Shown here: positions 1-9,840 of the stretch, piece after piece
How positions within the stretch are numbered: position 1 is the stretch's first letter
How the letters are laid out: every line of letters starts with the position of its first letter
From: Bimuria novae-zelandiae CBS 107.79
Lineage: Eukaryota > Ascomycota > Dothideomycetes > Pleosporales > Didymosphaeriaceae
Direction: 5' to 3'
NCBI GenBank assembly: GCA_010015655.1
Contig: ML976710.1
Coordinates: 14,369-41,042 of the forward strand
DNA length: 26,674 nt
Made by a program: the position numbers and the translations under genes
Notes under the pieces: model-generated
The model's input: the letters and a program-made list of their open reading frames with translations, nothing else
The model's database searches: none
Told to the model about the DNA's origin: nothing

Positions 1-118
1 AGCGTATTAGTGGAAGACATAAGGATATAAGAGCCTTATATTCTTACAGGAATACAGACAACAGACACAACAATTTATACCTTAATTTATCTTATTAGAT
101 TACCTCTCTAATCTAACA
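1..118 (+). repeat. 5' LTR, 3' portion only
   Basis: Matches 5125-5242 over 118 positions with no gaps and three differences, all T or A here against C or G in the 3' copy. It ends in AATCTAACA, the mutated form of the AATCTGACA terminus of the other LTR. The upstream part of the LTR is outside the window. Confidence 0.95.
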
Positions 119-3100
119 ATTAAGAGTCTCACTGCCTTAACTAATACTACCTTATCAAGCCAATCGCAATGGCCCTATCAACCCTTAAAGATCCTATAGT
201 GATCCTGACTAACTATATAAATTACACACCATAGCTAAGACAGCTTAAAACAAGATGCTAATTCCTTAAGGTCTGGAACATTATCGACCCAGCGCTGATA
301 GATAAACCAAAGCAGAAACCCGCCATGCCGATACCGCCGTTAATAGGCAACTACTAGCCAAACGCTGTCTACACGAATGCGAACCTAAATAACGCACTAA
401 TATTACTATCTTATTTATTGCTAGCAGGCGCGAAAGCATACAAAGACAATAGCGACTACTATAAAGGATAGCTCGAGATCTATAAGGTTATAGATCGAGC
501 CTATTAAGAAGAAAAGGCAGACCTTAATAAGGTAGTTACTTTTCTCTAGTTAATAATCTCCGCGCATCTCTAGAACAACTACTATATTCTTAGAGAAATA
601 ATTAAGTAATAGATAAATAACCTTACAATTATAATTAGGGTTAACTATTAAGACGAATATAGATAATTAAGAATAAGGTATTAAGAAGCGCTTAAGCTAA
701 TAAGAATAGCTAGATTATAGGCTGCATGGCTCTCTAAGTACGATTACGCAGCCATAGAAGCAAAGACTAATTAGGTTCTAGAACTTTAAAGGCTAGACTT
801 AGTGAAAGAAGACTTCATAAAGGCAATTATCTATATCGCACCTATGTAAGTAACGACCTTCTAGTAATATAGAAGCAAGGATGCAGCTATCTCACGGAAG
901 CATATAATAAAACTCTTCTAAGACTACATAATCCTGCAGCACCTAACTAAGGGCAAATAAAAGGGCGCTTTTACTACTACAGGGTCATCTCTCGCTGAAG
1001 GTAGTGAACCTACCTAGGCCACAGACAGGGACGCCTCTCTTGTGGATAAAGCAGCATTATCTAAAAGTTAGGGAAGACCTTAGAATTATAAATAATAAAA
1101 TAATAATTAACGTACTAGAACTAAGCGGTCGCCTTAAAGCCTTAAGCTAACAATAGTTAGTGGTAATTACTACCTTACTTATAAACTACGCTATAGTCTT
1201 TAAGACTATTTCTATGCCTTTCTAGACAAGCAGCTAGACTGGTTCACACTAAACCCTCTTATGGTAAAGCTAGTTAAGCTTAGGCTAGAACATGATACCG
1301 ACTTCTAAGAGAAGTTAAAAAGAATAAAAAAGGCTAAATTACAGGCACCTAAAATTAAACAATCACACACTCCCACTCTACCTCGAATTACTAAGGCTAA
1401 TAATAAATAACTAGATAGACGCAAGATTACTAAAATCCTAGCGAGCTTTAACGCCGCATCCTTCTACACTAACCTAAACACGTACCTATTGCGACGCTTA
1501 GCCATACTTAATTTAGGCACAACCTACTATATCTTTAACAACATCAATCGCTTTGTCTTATACCGTCCACCGGCGCCAGGAGACTTTATATAGGCAGGGA
1601 ATACACAAATATAGATTAAAGGATACAGGAGCGTCTATCTTAACGTATAGAGTGTAAACAGTAATTAATTAATATAGCTAGATAATATAGCCTATTGCCC
1701 TGATCTGCTCTGCAACCTTATATTATTCCAATTACTCTAGAGGTAAGGCCTTTGGTGGGATACAAGAGCAGACCTAACGACTCTAAAGAGAAGAGATAAT
1801 ACTATACTAGTAAAACTCTAAGAGCTACATAGACAGTGGGTCTTAGAACACAAGATAAGGCTAGCAGGTAGTATTCCTACTAATACTGCGCACGCTACTT
1901 ACAAGACTAATATACGCACTAAACGAAGACTGCAGAAGGTAGACGCGTAGACCTAGCACTAATAATTAGGCTATCTAGGCCCTTAGGCCCTCAAACACCT
2001 CGTGCAGCAATCTAAGGGGGTAAAGATTAAAGGTCTCCTTATAGTTAAGTGTAATGCCTGCGGTAAAGTAAAACTAAAATGGCAAATACGCTAGCAAGCT
2101 AGAGATCTAATAGAAGGTCCTGGCGAGCGAGTCGCAATCGATTTTTATAACTATAAAGCAAATAGCTCAATAAGAGAGAAGAGCTAAATACTAATTACTA
2201 ACTAATTCTCTAGCTTTGCATGGGACTTTTACTTTAAGGATAACCGCCTAGCACGGTTAATTATCAAATTACTTAGCACCTTTATACGGTTTATAGAAGT
2301 ATAATATAATATTATAGTAAAAGTAATTAAATCTAATAACAAGATCTTCTCTATTAAGGTAAACGTTAAGAAGTGGTGCTCAGCGCAAGGCATTAAGATT
2401 AAGCCTTTAGCACCTAATACTTAAGTATAAAATAAAAGAGCTAAACGCTTAAGAGGTATAATTAAGGAGAAAGCGCGCGCGATGCGACTTAACTCTAACC
2501 TACCCTAGTAGATATGGCCTGAGATTACCCAAGCCGCAGTCTACTTATATAATTAAACGCTAAACTACGCTAATTAATGGCGATCTCTATATAAAGTGTT
2601 CTTTACGACAATAGCTTTTTAGAACGGCATTGTTACCTAACTAAAGAAGCCTAATTAAGCTTACCTAAAAGCATATGGCTGCAAAGCTTTTGCAATAACC
2701 AACGATACAAAACGCGGCAAGAGTAGGCTTTAGAGGCTTAACCCTAAGGCATAGATTAGCTACCTTATTGGCTACAAATTAATAAATATCTGGAGAATAT
2801 AGATTCCCTCTCTAGCAAAGACAATTAGTACTTGCGACGTAATATTTAACGAGAATACTATATTCTTAGGCAAAACTAAAGACCTAATAGAAAACCTTAT
2901 GCATAGTACATTAGAAGAAATAGTAGCCTAGGTGCGATTAGTAGAGTTACCTCCCTTACCTTAATAAGAGCATGCTACTAAGTCCTTCTTTAAGGATAAA
3001 ATAATTAGTAAAGCGCTAGAGGAAGAGGTTAAAGGAGCTCTTAAGTATAGGTAAGGCAGGAAAGTTAGGTGCGAATATCTAACACCTCCCTTAACGCTGC

Positions 3101-3717
3101 TACTAGTAACACTCCTTGCATAATTAATAGCAGGAGGCGATTAAGCTATACTACCCTAAAGAGTGTAAATAGGGCAGTTATAAACAAGCCTATAGGCCAT
3201 AGCCTTTATAGCAGGCACTAAAGCCGGCAGCAGCGGCAAATATAAAGGTAAGGCTTTTAATAAGGCGTAGCTTTAACAAATAATTACATTAGGCAAGAAG
3301 CCACATTAAAGCGTGCTTCTAGAGCCACCTACATGCTAAAGCAAGCTCGAAGATCACCCTCTCTATAATATGTAGAAGGAAGCAGAACGTTCCTATCTAT
3401 AGAGCCATAAGGAAATAAAGTCCTGGAGTGAGGTTGTAACCGCTCTAGTAAAAGTGGCAGGCTATTAAATCCTTAACTATATGTAGGTATATACCTATAA
3501 GTTTAATAAGTATTATTAATTACAAAAGTGTAAGGCAAGGCTAGTAGTGCGAGGCAATTAATAGTAGCACCTTACCTTATAAAAAACCTACGCCGTAATA
3601 CTTATAAGATAATTATTCCGCATGCTTATAGTAATTATAGCTCGTTTTAACCTAGAACTTATCTAACACGACGTTACTAACGCGTTTGTCCACGCGAAGC
3701 TGGATAGAGAAATCTAC

Positions 3718-3942
3718 ATGAGAATGCCTCGCGGCTACTCGCGAGCAGGTATAGTCCTTAAACTACACAAAGCACTGTACGGACTGCGCATATCTCTATT
3801 ACTCTGGCAAAGAGAGTTTACGTTAACACTCCGTAATATTAGCTTTGAAGCAGTACCCCACGAGCCATGCTACCTTATTAAGGATAGCATTATTATCTTC
3901 TTTTATGTAGATAACATTATTATTACGTATAATAAGTTATAA
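3718..3942 (+). pseudogene. Reverse transcriptase core fragment of the Copia element
   Basis: This 74-codon open stretch inside the dead polyprotein carries the RVT_2 signature. KALYGLR is intact, and the catalytic YVDD box reads YVDN, so the second metal-binding Asp is lost. The preceding codons (DVTNAFVHAKL) correspond to the first catalytic motif, normally DV-x-xAF. It is open by chance within the pseudogene, and its ATG is an internal methionine, not a start. Confidence 0.9.
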
Positions 3943-4392
3943 AAGCAAGCTGCTGAAGCTGCTCTCGCAATAATAAGTACTAAATTCACACTTATAGGTA
4001 GCAAAGACCTATAGTGGTTTCTAGGAATTAAAATTATTAGGGACCGCTCAAGCAGAAAGATCTAGCTTTTATAAGCTTTATATATTAATAAAATATCGCG
4101 CCTTATTAATCACTATAAGATTTGCTATAATACCCTAATAGGTCTAATCGAATTGCTCCTAAGGACAGGACTAGCTAGTAAGGGTGAGATTAATAGATAC
4201 TAGCGTAAAGTTAGATTAATCCTTTATGCTATAATTATATCTTGACTAGATATTGCCTTTGTAAGCTCTCGATTATCACGATTCCTGTCTAACCTAAGCA
4301 AAGAGCACTAAGCGGCTATTAACTAAGTTCTCCTCTACCTTGCTAACACTAAATTACTAGGTCTTTAGCTTGGGGGTGTAGATACTTTAGAA

Positions 4393-4656
4393 GTGGTAAG
4401 TAACGCATCCTTTGCCAACAACACACTCAACCGCAAGAGCTCGCAAGGATACATTATTAAGCTGTTTAGTAGCCTAATCGCCTGGAAAGCAAATAAGCAA
4501 GATATAGTTACTACATTAACAACTAAAGCTGAATTACTAGCACTATCGCAAGTGGCTAAGGAGGCTTTATTCACATCGCGATTACTAAAGGAACTAAAGA
4601 TTAACCTTAGCAATTCCCTTATTATAATTAATTATAATAATCAGCAAACGATCTAA
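4393..4656 (+). pseudogene. RNase H fragment of the Copia element
   Basis: This open stretch corresponds to the C-terminal RNase H domain. It starts within the SDASFAD-like box (here SNASFAN, both Asp changed to Asn) and contains the KSSQGY motif and the TTLTTKAELLALS stretch with the conserved Glu. Related motifs (TKL.YVDI, LRQEV) continue downstream to about 4740, interrupted by TAG. Loss of the Asp residues makes the domain catalytically dead. Confidence 0.85.
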
Positions 4657-4970
4657 CTTGTTACTAAAGAAATTACTAAGTTACAGACTAAGCTCCGTTA
4701 TGTAGATATCTATAATTATTAGCTAAGACAAGAGGTCGCACTAGGGACAATTAAGGTGGACTATTAACGCTTAGAGGACATGGTCGCCGATGGACTTATA
4801 AAGGCCTTGCTAGTAAACAAATGGAGCAAGTTTCTGCATAAACTGGGACTTAAAGATATATTAGACAAGATTACTAATTAAGAGGTTGCCCTGCAGGATC
4901 TCTAGCAGAGGATAGAGGCCTTTAAGTTGGAATAATAGACAACTGCGAAGGTCCAGCTTGAGGATAAGCC

Positions 4971-4983
4971 TAAGCTAAGGGGG
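4971..4983 (+). other. Polypurine tract next to 3' LTR
   Basis: The purine-rich run TAAGCTAAGGGGG lies two bases before the LTR start TGTCTGATT. This is the expected place for the plus-strand primer of an LTR retrotransposon. The exact cleavage point is not determinable here. Confidence 0.6.
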
Positions 4984-4985
4984 TG

Positions 4986-5242
4986 TGTCTGATTACATAG
5001 CCCTTTGCACAAGCAAAGGTAGCTGGCGCAACCCTACACAAAGAGACCTTACCAGCAGTCTGGTTCATCCGCACAATTCCGGGCGGAACAAAGGGCAACT
5101 CTCCTTAATCAACGGAAATAGATTAGCGTATTAGTGGAAGACATAAGGATATAAGAGCCTTATATTCTTACAGGAATACAGACAACAGACACAACAATTT
5201 ATACCTTAATTTATCTTATCAGATTACCTCTCCAATCTGACA
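4986..5242 (+). repeat. 3' LTR, full length (257 bp)
   Basis: Bounded by TGTCTGATT at the left and AATCTGACA at the right, a 9 bp inverted repeat with one mismatch and canonical TG...CA ends. Its last 118 bases repeat at 1-118. It keeps many CA dinucleotides, unlike much of the internal region, so it looks less RIP-mutated than the interior. Confidence 0.9.
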
Positions 5243-5668
5243 GGAGGGAAGGGCATAAATGGCATCTAGTACGTAGAGAATATACTTAAGAAACACCTAT
5301 TCCTTTATTACTGCACTATACGCGATAATAACTAAGGCGCAGCTGTCTATTTAATTTAAGATAATGTTTACCTACACTTACTAGGCTTCTAGTACTGCCA
5401 ACCAGAAATTGAAGCTCTAGGAATCAAGTTTGGCCCTTAGCCTCCCAATTCACCCGACTTACACCTAATTGAGCGCTGTTTTGGGCGTCTAGAAGGTTTT
5501 TTAGCAAGTTACGAATGCCTATCAAGTTCCAAGGAGGCCAAAAAGGAGGTCTGGCAAGGTGATAAGACACTCAGGCAGTATATGGCCGAAAAGCTTCATC
5601 CCACCTACTTTATGCGCGTTGCAGAGCTCTGCGAGGACGCAGGTGGCCAGAACAACTTTACAGCATAA
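5243..5668 (+). pseudogene. Tc1/mariner-type transposase relic (C-terminal half)
   Basis: The frame ending at TAA 5666-5668 shows the end of a DDE transposase. A DN pair at 5360-5365 sits where DNAPAH is usual. After about 36 residues comes PPNSPDLHLIE, the Tc1/mariner SPDLNPIE motif with the last acidic residue. A helical tail (FGRLEGFLASYE onward) runs open to the stop. Three internal TAG/TAA codons, two of them where Trp would fit, mark RIP-type decay. The N-terminal half is absent: the Copia LTR starts immediately to the left, so the retrotransposon probably inserted into this older element or deleted part of it. No terminal inverted repeat could be paired because the left end is missing. 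Confidence 0.8.
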
Positions 5669-6489
5669 TTAGAACATCTTATTTGGGTGTATTTGCTCAT
5701 ACTTTAGATGGAATCAAGATGCCCGACTTTTGAAGTTGCTACCCCTGCAGGAATCCCTGCTGCACGTGACGGCCGACTTTATTGAGATTACCCTTTGTAT
5801 GTAACGCGTTAAAGTTAGTCTCTTGTCAGGTGTTCTGGGGTTGGTGGGGCGGCACGCGAACCGGGGCGGCACGTGCGTCAATACGGTACCGGTACAATAG
5901 AACGCACTCTCAGCCCGACCGTCCCTCTACCACACGCTTCAAACGGGAGTGCTAGGATATTGGATATTCAGGGTATCAGATTCAGGTGGATATCAACGGT
6001 CTCTGGGCTTCTTAACTTTTCACATGCGTGAAGGCAGCCTGGAGCTATTGGGGCTTGCCGCAGTGCTTGGTGGGGATAACAGGGCAGCTAAGCTTTGCCA
6101 AGTTTGCTTGGCCGAAGCTTTGGTCCTGTCACTCCACTAAAACGCTAGCTCCCAAGATTACGCATGCCTCCAGGCCCTGGCTATCCACTCACGCCGTCGC
6201 CGAACATCCGCTCTGCCTCCAAGCGACCTAATACCACCAATTGCAGCTCCGGGAGGACCCGCCGCTGCGTAATAGTCCTCGATGAAATGATGTGGCTTCA
6301 TGCACCCACATTGCTAGATGTGGCACAGCGGAGCTCTTCCAAGCTGAGCTCATTACACACGCATAGTAATTGGTTGAAGAACTTAGAACAGGGTTCAAAA
6401 GTGACGCAAGAGTCTCAGCTCCTGGGAGTTGAGTGCTGTGGCTGCCCTAGTAGGACTAGAAGAATCAGCCACTGCAAGCGGGGGAGAGT
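5669..6489. other. Intergenic stretch, no supported gene
   Basis: Short open frames here overlap one another and show no recognisable motif. The left part is probably the non-coding end of the Tc1/mariner relic. A short direct repeat (GGGGCGGCACG) occurs twice near 5850-5872. The rest is presumably the upstream region of the CipC-like gene. Confidence 0.5.
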
Positions 6490-6497
6490 TATTTAAG
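6490..6497 (+). promoter_or_regulatory. Possible TATA element of the CipC-like gene
   Basis: TATTTAAG lies about 130 bases before the ATG at 6629. The leader between them becomes pyrimidine-rich (CATCTTCCTTCTAC and following), as is common in strongly expressed fungal genes. This is suggestive only; there is no transcript evidence. Confidence 0.3.
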
Positions 6498-6628
6498 AAC
6501 CGCTTTCCCAGAAGCTTTATCTTCCATCATTTAGCTACTTAACTACACCTTCGCCGTAATACCCTTATTGATTCGTTGCAAAACATTCATCTTCCTTCTA
6601 CACTTCCACCACGCTAGACGTCGCCGCC

Positions 6629-7077
6629 ATGCCTTTCGGTTGGGGAGATTCCGAAAACGCCTACCAGCAGGTCTACGAAAACGACCAATTCGAGGAAAAC
6701 AAATCGAGCCTCGGCCACGAGATCGTGGCTGGTGGTGCAGCCTTCGCCGGATTTAAGGCATTCGAGGACCACCAACGTAAAGAGGGTAATTTCATCCACC
6801 CTGTATTCACTGCAATACAAGTCCTAACGTCTTTTTAGGCAAGCCTGTTTCTCACCAATTTGCAAAGGAGCTCCTCGCCGGTTTCGCCGGTGCTGAGGTC
6901 GATAAGCTCGCCGAGACGAAGGGCGAGGACTGGTTCGACCGCGAAAAGGCCAAGCACGAGGCGAAGCGCAATGCAGAGCGCATGTACGATGAGCACTACA
7001 TTGATAACCATGGTGCGGATCAGTATGATCCCAACCAGTACGGCAGACCGGAACACTTTGAACGTCGCGGGTGGTAG
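6629..7077 (+). CDS. cipC: CipC-like protein (DUF3759), two exons
   Basis: Join 6629-6785 and 6839-7077, giving 131 residues. The 53 bp intron begins GTAAT, has a CTAAC branch site and ends TTTTAG; removing it restores a continuous frame through EGKPVSHQFAKELLAG. The protein starts with a GWGDSE motif. It continues with FEDHQRKEG, a glycine/alanine stretch (LLAGFAGAEVDKLAETKG), a charged helix (DREKAKHEAKRNAERMYD) and a Tyr/Asp/Pro/Asn tail ending near FERRGW. This is the full length and layout of the CipC family, first described in Aspergillus nidulans as concanamycin-induced; it is small, probably cytosolic, and its biochemical role is unknown. The start has a strong context (GCCGCCATG). 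It is an intact gene lying between transposon remains on one side and the disrupted arylsulfotransferase-like gene on the other. Confidence 0.93.
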
Positions 7078-7532
7078 ATCACTTTTGCAGACCTATGAGG
7101 TCGATACCTACCGTATATAGCGACTCAGTGAATGAGAAAACGAACATGTCAAAACCATCCTGTCCCACCGGCATCTCTTTACCGTGACGAACACTCTTTT
7201 CCTAGATTAATGTTTTCTATCTTCTGCGAGAGGCGGCGAGTCCTTGATAGACCCCCCCTCTAATGCTACTTGCGGTTATGAAATGGCTCGCATTTTCGGG
7301 CAAGCAATATATACGCCTAGCACGCTGCCTTCAGTATAACCATATCTGAAGCGACCGAGTCAATGCCTTCGCCATGCGCTTGCACTTGAACAAAGGTCGC
7401 AACGCCTTCAAAGCCCGTATGTGGCTCAAAGCCTGTCCTATTCGTAGTACCCTTCATCTCGAGACTTTCCTTAGACAAGCCAGCAAGTACTGTGGAGCTT
7501 TGATGTTCGGTTGCTCCATTCTAACTCATATA

Positions 7533-7583
7533 ACGTGTTTCACCAGTCATTGAGCCACACCAGTCACTAAGCCACCCCACCAA
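7533..7583 (+). repeat. Left terminal inverted repeat of Fot1 element
   Basis: Pairs with 9309-9359 with one mismatch at 7569 (A here, G in the partner). It contains two tandem 17 bp units (7541-7557 and 7558-7574) beginning CACCAGTCA. Confidence 0.95.
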
Positions 7584-7675
7584 AACTGACGCAGCTTTCT
7601 GCACGATAGCTCAACAACGCAATAGTTAAATTTAATATAAATAGATTAATATAATAGCTATAATCTCTAGGTATA

Positions 7676-7981
7676 CTAAGTCCTTCTATGGCCTTGCTTA
7701 TGGCAGTTGCTGCATGTAGGTGGTGCTCGTGATCGTCCTGCACGGTCCTCCTGCTCTACCTGCTAGAGCACCCTTTCAGCCTCTGCAGCTAGCCTTCGAC
7801 CTTCCTTAGCCTATAGAGCCCCTCTAGAGGCAATATACTGCCTACGCCTCTCCTGTCTTTGTCTACGACGTTAATTAGTAGCCTGTAGTTTCCTAATATC
7901 TTCTGCTAGGAGAGTCACTATATTTATAGCATGCTAATAGCTCTTAACTAGCTGCCTGAGCATCTAGTGTGTAGGGCTCTA
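7676..7981 (-). pseudogene. C-terminal tail of the Fot1 transposase, beyond the first stop
   Basis: Reading on in the same frame past the stop at 7979-7981 gives a basic, coiled-coil-like stretch (RRRQRQERRRQYI and AEAERVL) and then CSNCHKQGH, the beginning of a CCHC zinc knuckle. Such a tail is usual in fungal Fot1-like transposases. It is interrupted by at least five further TAG/TAA codons but needs no frameshift, so the original protein was probably about 520 residues long. The fourth zinc ligand is replaced after a TAG (expected Cys, seen Tyr). Confidence 0.7.
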
Positions 7982-9277
7982 AGACGGTCGTTGTAAACGA
8001 TCACGTATAAGCCTAGCCTGCTGCTCAACCTGAGTAGTAGTGTGAGGCGTCTCAGCTGTCCATGCTGGCTCAGCGCCCGTCTGTAGTGGTGACGGTGTCC
8101 TGACTACAGTCAAGCATGAGAGGACCCGATCAGGACAGGTAGGCACCAGCCCTGTCGCTTGAAAGCCAGCCTTGATGTTCTGCTCTATAAAAACAGCCCT
8201 ACGTACACGTGGGTAGATTGACAGGAACTCTTCCTTGTCTACATGATAGACACGCTGTCTGGCCAGCTCAGTCACTTTATGTCCGTACGCTGTCTTGAGA
8301 GGTGAGAAACAGCCGACATCTAAAGGCTGTAGGAGGTGGCTCGTATGGGCAGGCATACACAGGCTAATGATCCTGTGTGTCCTACAGTATTGATCGAACT
8401 CAGGGGTAGCATGGCTGCTATGACCGTCTAGAATAAGCAGCCGCCAGGTGCCGACTGTACGAGACTCTGTATGCCGAGTGAAGTGCTCTAGCCAGGTAAG
8501 CCCTAGGCTATCTGTCGTCCAGCCATTGTCGCTGACAGCCAGTACCCAGCCAGCAGGTAGGTCAGTATACCAGCTAGCCTGGTGGAGCTTGCCAGGTAGG
8601 ATAATAAGGGGTGGTATAGACCACCCAGCTGCGCAGACGGCTTCAATCGTCGTAACGTAGTCTCGATTGCCTGGCTGTATGTGTATAGCCCTGCCTATAG
8701 TGTCTGAGCTGGTGACTACTCTAGACGTAGAGGCGACCCCCATTAGGAAGCCTGTCTCGTCAAAGTTGTAGGTGTCTATATCCTGTATGCCGTATGTCTG
8801 TCGCGTCTCCTCCACAAGCTTGTACCAGGCAGAGATCTTAACAGGATCCTCACAGAGCGCGCGCTGACTGTGGAAGCTCCTAGTCCACTTGGTCTGTAGC
8901 TCTGGCTGAGCCTTGATGAAGCGTGATACCCAGTTCTTACCCACTGGCTGTGGGGCAGGGATCTGGCCGCGCGCAGCGAGTAGATGGTCGGCCATCCTAC
9001 GTACGTCGATGATGTAAGGTGGAAATCCACGTCGGTTGAGGTCTAGTATCCACTCTACTAGAGCCTGCTCCTCTGTAGGATGTAGCTTTCGTTTCTGGGC
9101 GTTAGCAACGGCCCGAGGTAGGTGACCGTTGACACGTCGACGTAGGGTAGATCGATCGATATCATAGAGCCTTGCAGCGTTTCGGTAGCTAGAAACCTGT
9201 CTTATCTGAATCGCATGGGTCGATAGAGCTAGCCTGGCTTCCTTTTCAAGCTGGCGGGTGCGTTGTGTGGTGGGCAT
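7979..9277 (-). CDS. Fot1/Pogo transposase, 432 residues open, probably truncated at the C-terminus
   Basis: Cut-and-paste transposase. Residues about 25-50 form a psq-type helix-turn-helix (SYRNAARLYDIDRSTLRRRVNG). Residues about 62-135 match a CENP-B-like second DNA-binding domain (KLHPTEEQALVEWI, GKNWVSRFIK). The DDE_1 domain carries Asp173 (YNFDETGF), Asp284 (LILDGHSSH) and Asp320 (LLQPLDVGCFSPLK). The 35-residue spacing between the last two gives the DD35D triad of Pogo/Fot1. The start is the first ATG of the frame. The stop at 7979 is probably premature, since a basic tail and zinc knuckle continue in frame behind it. The first 432 codons have no stop, in contrast to the other mobile elements in the window. 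Whether the shortened protein is active cannot be judged. Confidence 0.9.
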   Translation of the reverse strand: MPTTQRTRQLEKEARLALSTHAIQIRQVSSYRNAARLYDIDRSTLRRRVNGHLPRAVANAQKRKLHPTEEQALVEWILDLNRRGFPPYIIDVRRMADHLLAARGQIPAPQPVGKNWVSRFIKAQPELQTKWTRSFHSQRALCEDPVKISAWYKLVEETRQTYGIQDIDTYNFDETGFLMGVASTSRVVTSSDTIGRAIHIQPGNRDYVTTIEAVCAAGWSIPPLIILPGKLHQASWYTDLPAGWVLAVSDNGWTTDSLGLTWLEHFTRHTESRTVGTWRLLILDGHSSHATPEFDQYCRTHRIISLCMPAHTSHLLQPLDVGCFSPLKTAYGHKVTELARQRVYHVDKEEFLSIYPRVRRAVFIEQNIKAGFQATGLVPTCPDRVLSCLTVVRTPSPLQTGAEPAWTAETPHTTTQVEQQARLIRDRLQRPS

Positions 9278-9308
9278 CGTGGGTGTTGTGTAGAGACGCG
9301 TCGCGATC

Positions 9309-9359
9309 TTGGTGGGGTGGCTCAGTGACTGGTGTGGCTCAATGACTGGTGAAACACGT
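9309..9359 (-). repeat. Right terminal inverted repeat of Fot1 element
   Basis: Reverse complement of 7533-7583 with one mismatch. It ends ...GAAACACGT followed by the TA target duplication at 9360-9361. Confidence 0.95.
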
Positions 9360-9840
9360 TAGACACTGGCTGTGCCATTACTCTCACCCTTCTCCCAACA
9401 TGCGAAAACACTTGGGCGTACCATCGGCCTCCCCATCCACTTGGCATTGTAAGCGCGATAGCTCTGTACTTCTTGAACCTCACCCCATTCAACGCTCATG
9501 ACGAGGTTACCGTCTTTGTCGTATTCTTTGAGCGCGGGAACACTGCCATATCTAAGAACGGAGTGATGATCCAAGAGAACCTGTATGCTGCCCTGACTGA
9601 CCACATAGAGCCGCTCCGGGGATCGAAAAGACCCTGAACTAGTGTGGCGTCCATACTGTCGGTGTTGACGCTCATCAGAATGCTAGTAGATTGATTGATA
9701 TGTGAAACCACGGCACTGTTGTCGTTGTTGAAAAGCGATGTAAGTGTTGTAGAGCTGTCTTCCGAAAGGATCCGAGCGTTGTGTTGATAGCAGAAAGTAA
9801 GGTTATTTTCAAGTGTGAAGTTACCTCCAGAGTAGCCCTA

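Larger units (their letters stand above)
169..4882 (+). pseudogene. Copia gag-pol polyprotein, many in-frame stops
   Basis: A Gag-like start ATG lies at 169-171, 51 bases after the LTR. Traces follow in the usual order. The protease active site is near 1507-1540, where the expected LDSG reads LNLG (Asp to Asn). An integrase zinc region and catalytic core cover about 2030-2900. Reverse transcriptase covers about 3430-4120 and RNase H about 4370-4740. The frame fades out near 4882. Most interruptions are TAG or TAA at positions where related polyproteins carry Gln or Trp, and catalytic Asp residues are often Asn, as expected from G-to-A change. I did not track frame across the whole length, so small indels may add to the damage. 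Boundaries are approximate. Confidence 0.85.
1..5242 (+). mobile_element. Ty1/Copia LTR retrotransposon, RIP-degraded, 5' end cut by window edge
   Basis: The first 118 bases recur, without gaps, as the end of a 257 bp repeat at 4986-5242; these are the two LTRs. Between them the Copia order is readable: Gag, aspartic protease, integrase, reverse transcriptase, RNase H, then a purine tract just before the 3' LTR. Integrase before reverse transcriptase is the Copia (not Gypsy) order. The interior is rich in TA and full of TAG/TAA where Gln and Trp codons are expected, which is the RIP signature. If the 5' LTR is full length, about 139 bases lie outside the window and the element is about 5.4 kb. 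The 5' target duplication cannot be seen. The element cannot encode its proteins. Confidence 0.95.
7533..9359 (-). mobile_element. Fot1/Pogo-type DNA transposon, complete ends, TA duplication
   Basis: An 1827 bp element with 51 bp terminal inverted repeats (50 of 51 identical) starting ACGTGTTTCACCAG, flanked by the TA duplication at 7531-7532 and 9360-9361 typical of the Tc1/mariner superfamily. It carries one minus-strand transposase gene with helix-turn-helix and DDD catalytic domain. It sits inside a minus-strand ASST-like gene in the same orientation as that gene. The near-identical ends point to a fairly recent insertion. The C-terminal coding tail has several stops, so activity of this copy is doubtful. 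Confidence 0.95.
7317..9840 (-). pseudogene. Arylsulfotransferase-like (ASST) gene fragment split by a Fot1 transposon
   Basis: The C-terminal part of an ASST-family (bacterial arylsulfotransferase-like, fungal secreted type) protein is read on the minus strand. The upstream piece runs from 9840 to 9362 and contains GGNFTLEN, YQHNARILSED and a long conserved block ending YRAYNAKWMGRP and RPSVFACWEKG. It needs a frameshift at the G run 9618-9621. The frame enters the transposon at the TA and resumes at 7532 as YMS-stop-NGATEH, running to a stop at 7317-7319. Joining across the element restores a Val-Tyr-Met-Ser reading. The stop at 7521-7523 (TAG) sits where ASST proteins have Trp before NGAT. 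A further TAG lies at 9838-9840, and I could not find the N-terminal half further upstream. So there are at least three kinds of lesion: insertion, frameshift and nonsense. Confidence 0.85.

Noticed and set aside
5949..6496. Three overlapping plus-strand small open frames
   Set aside because: They overlap one another in different frames, lack recognisable domains, and lie in the presumed promoter region of the CipC-like gene.
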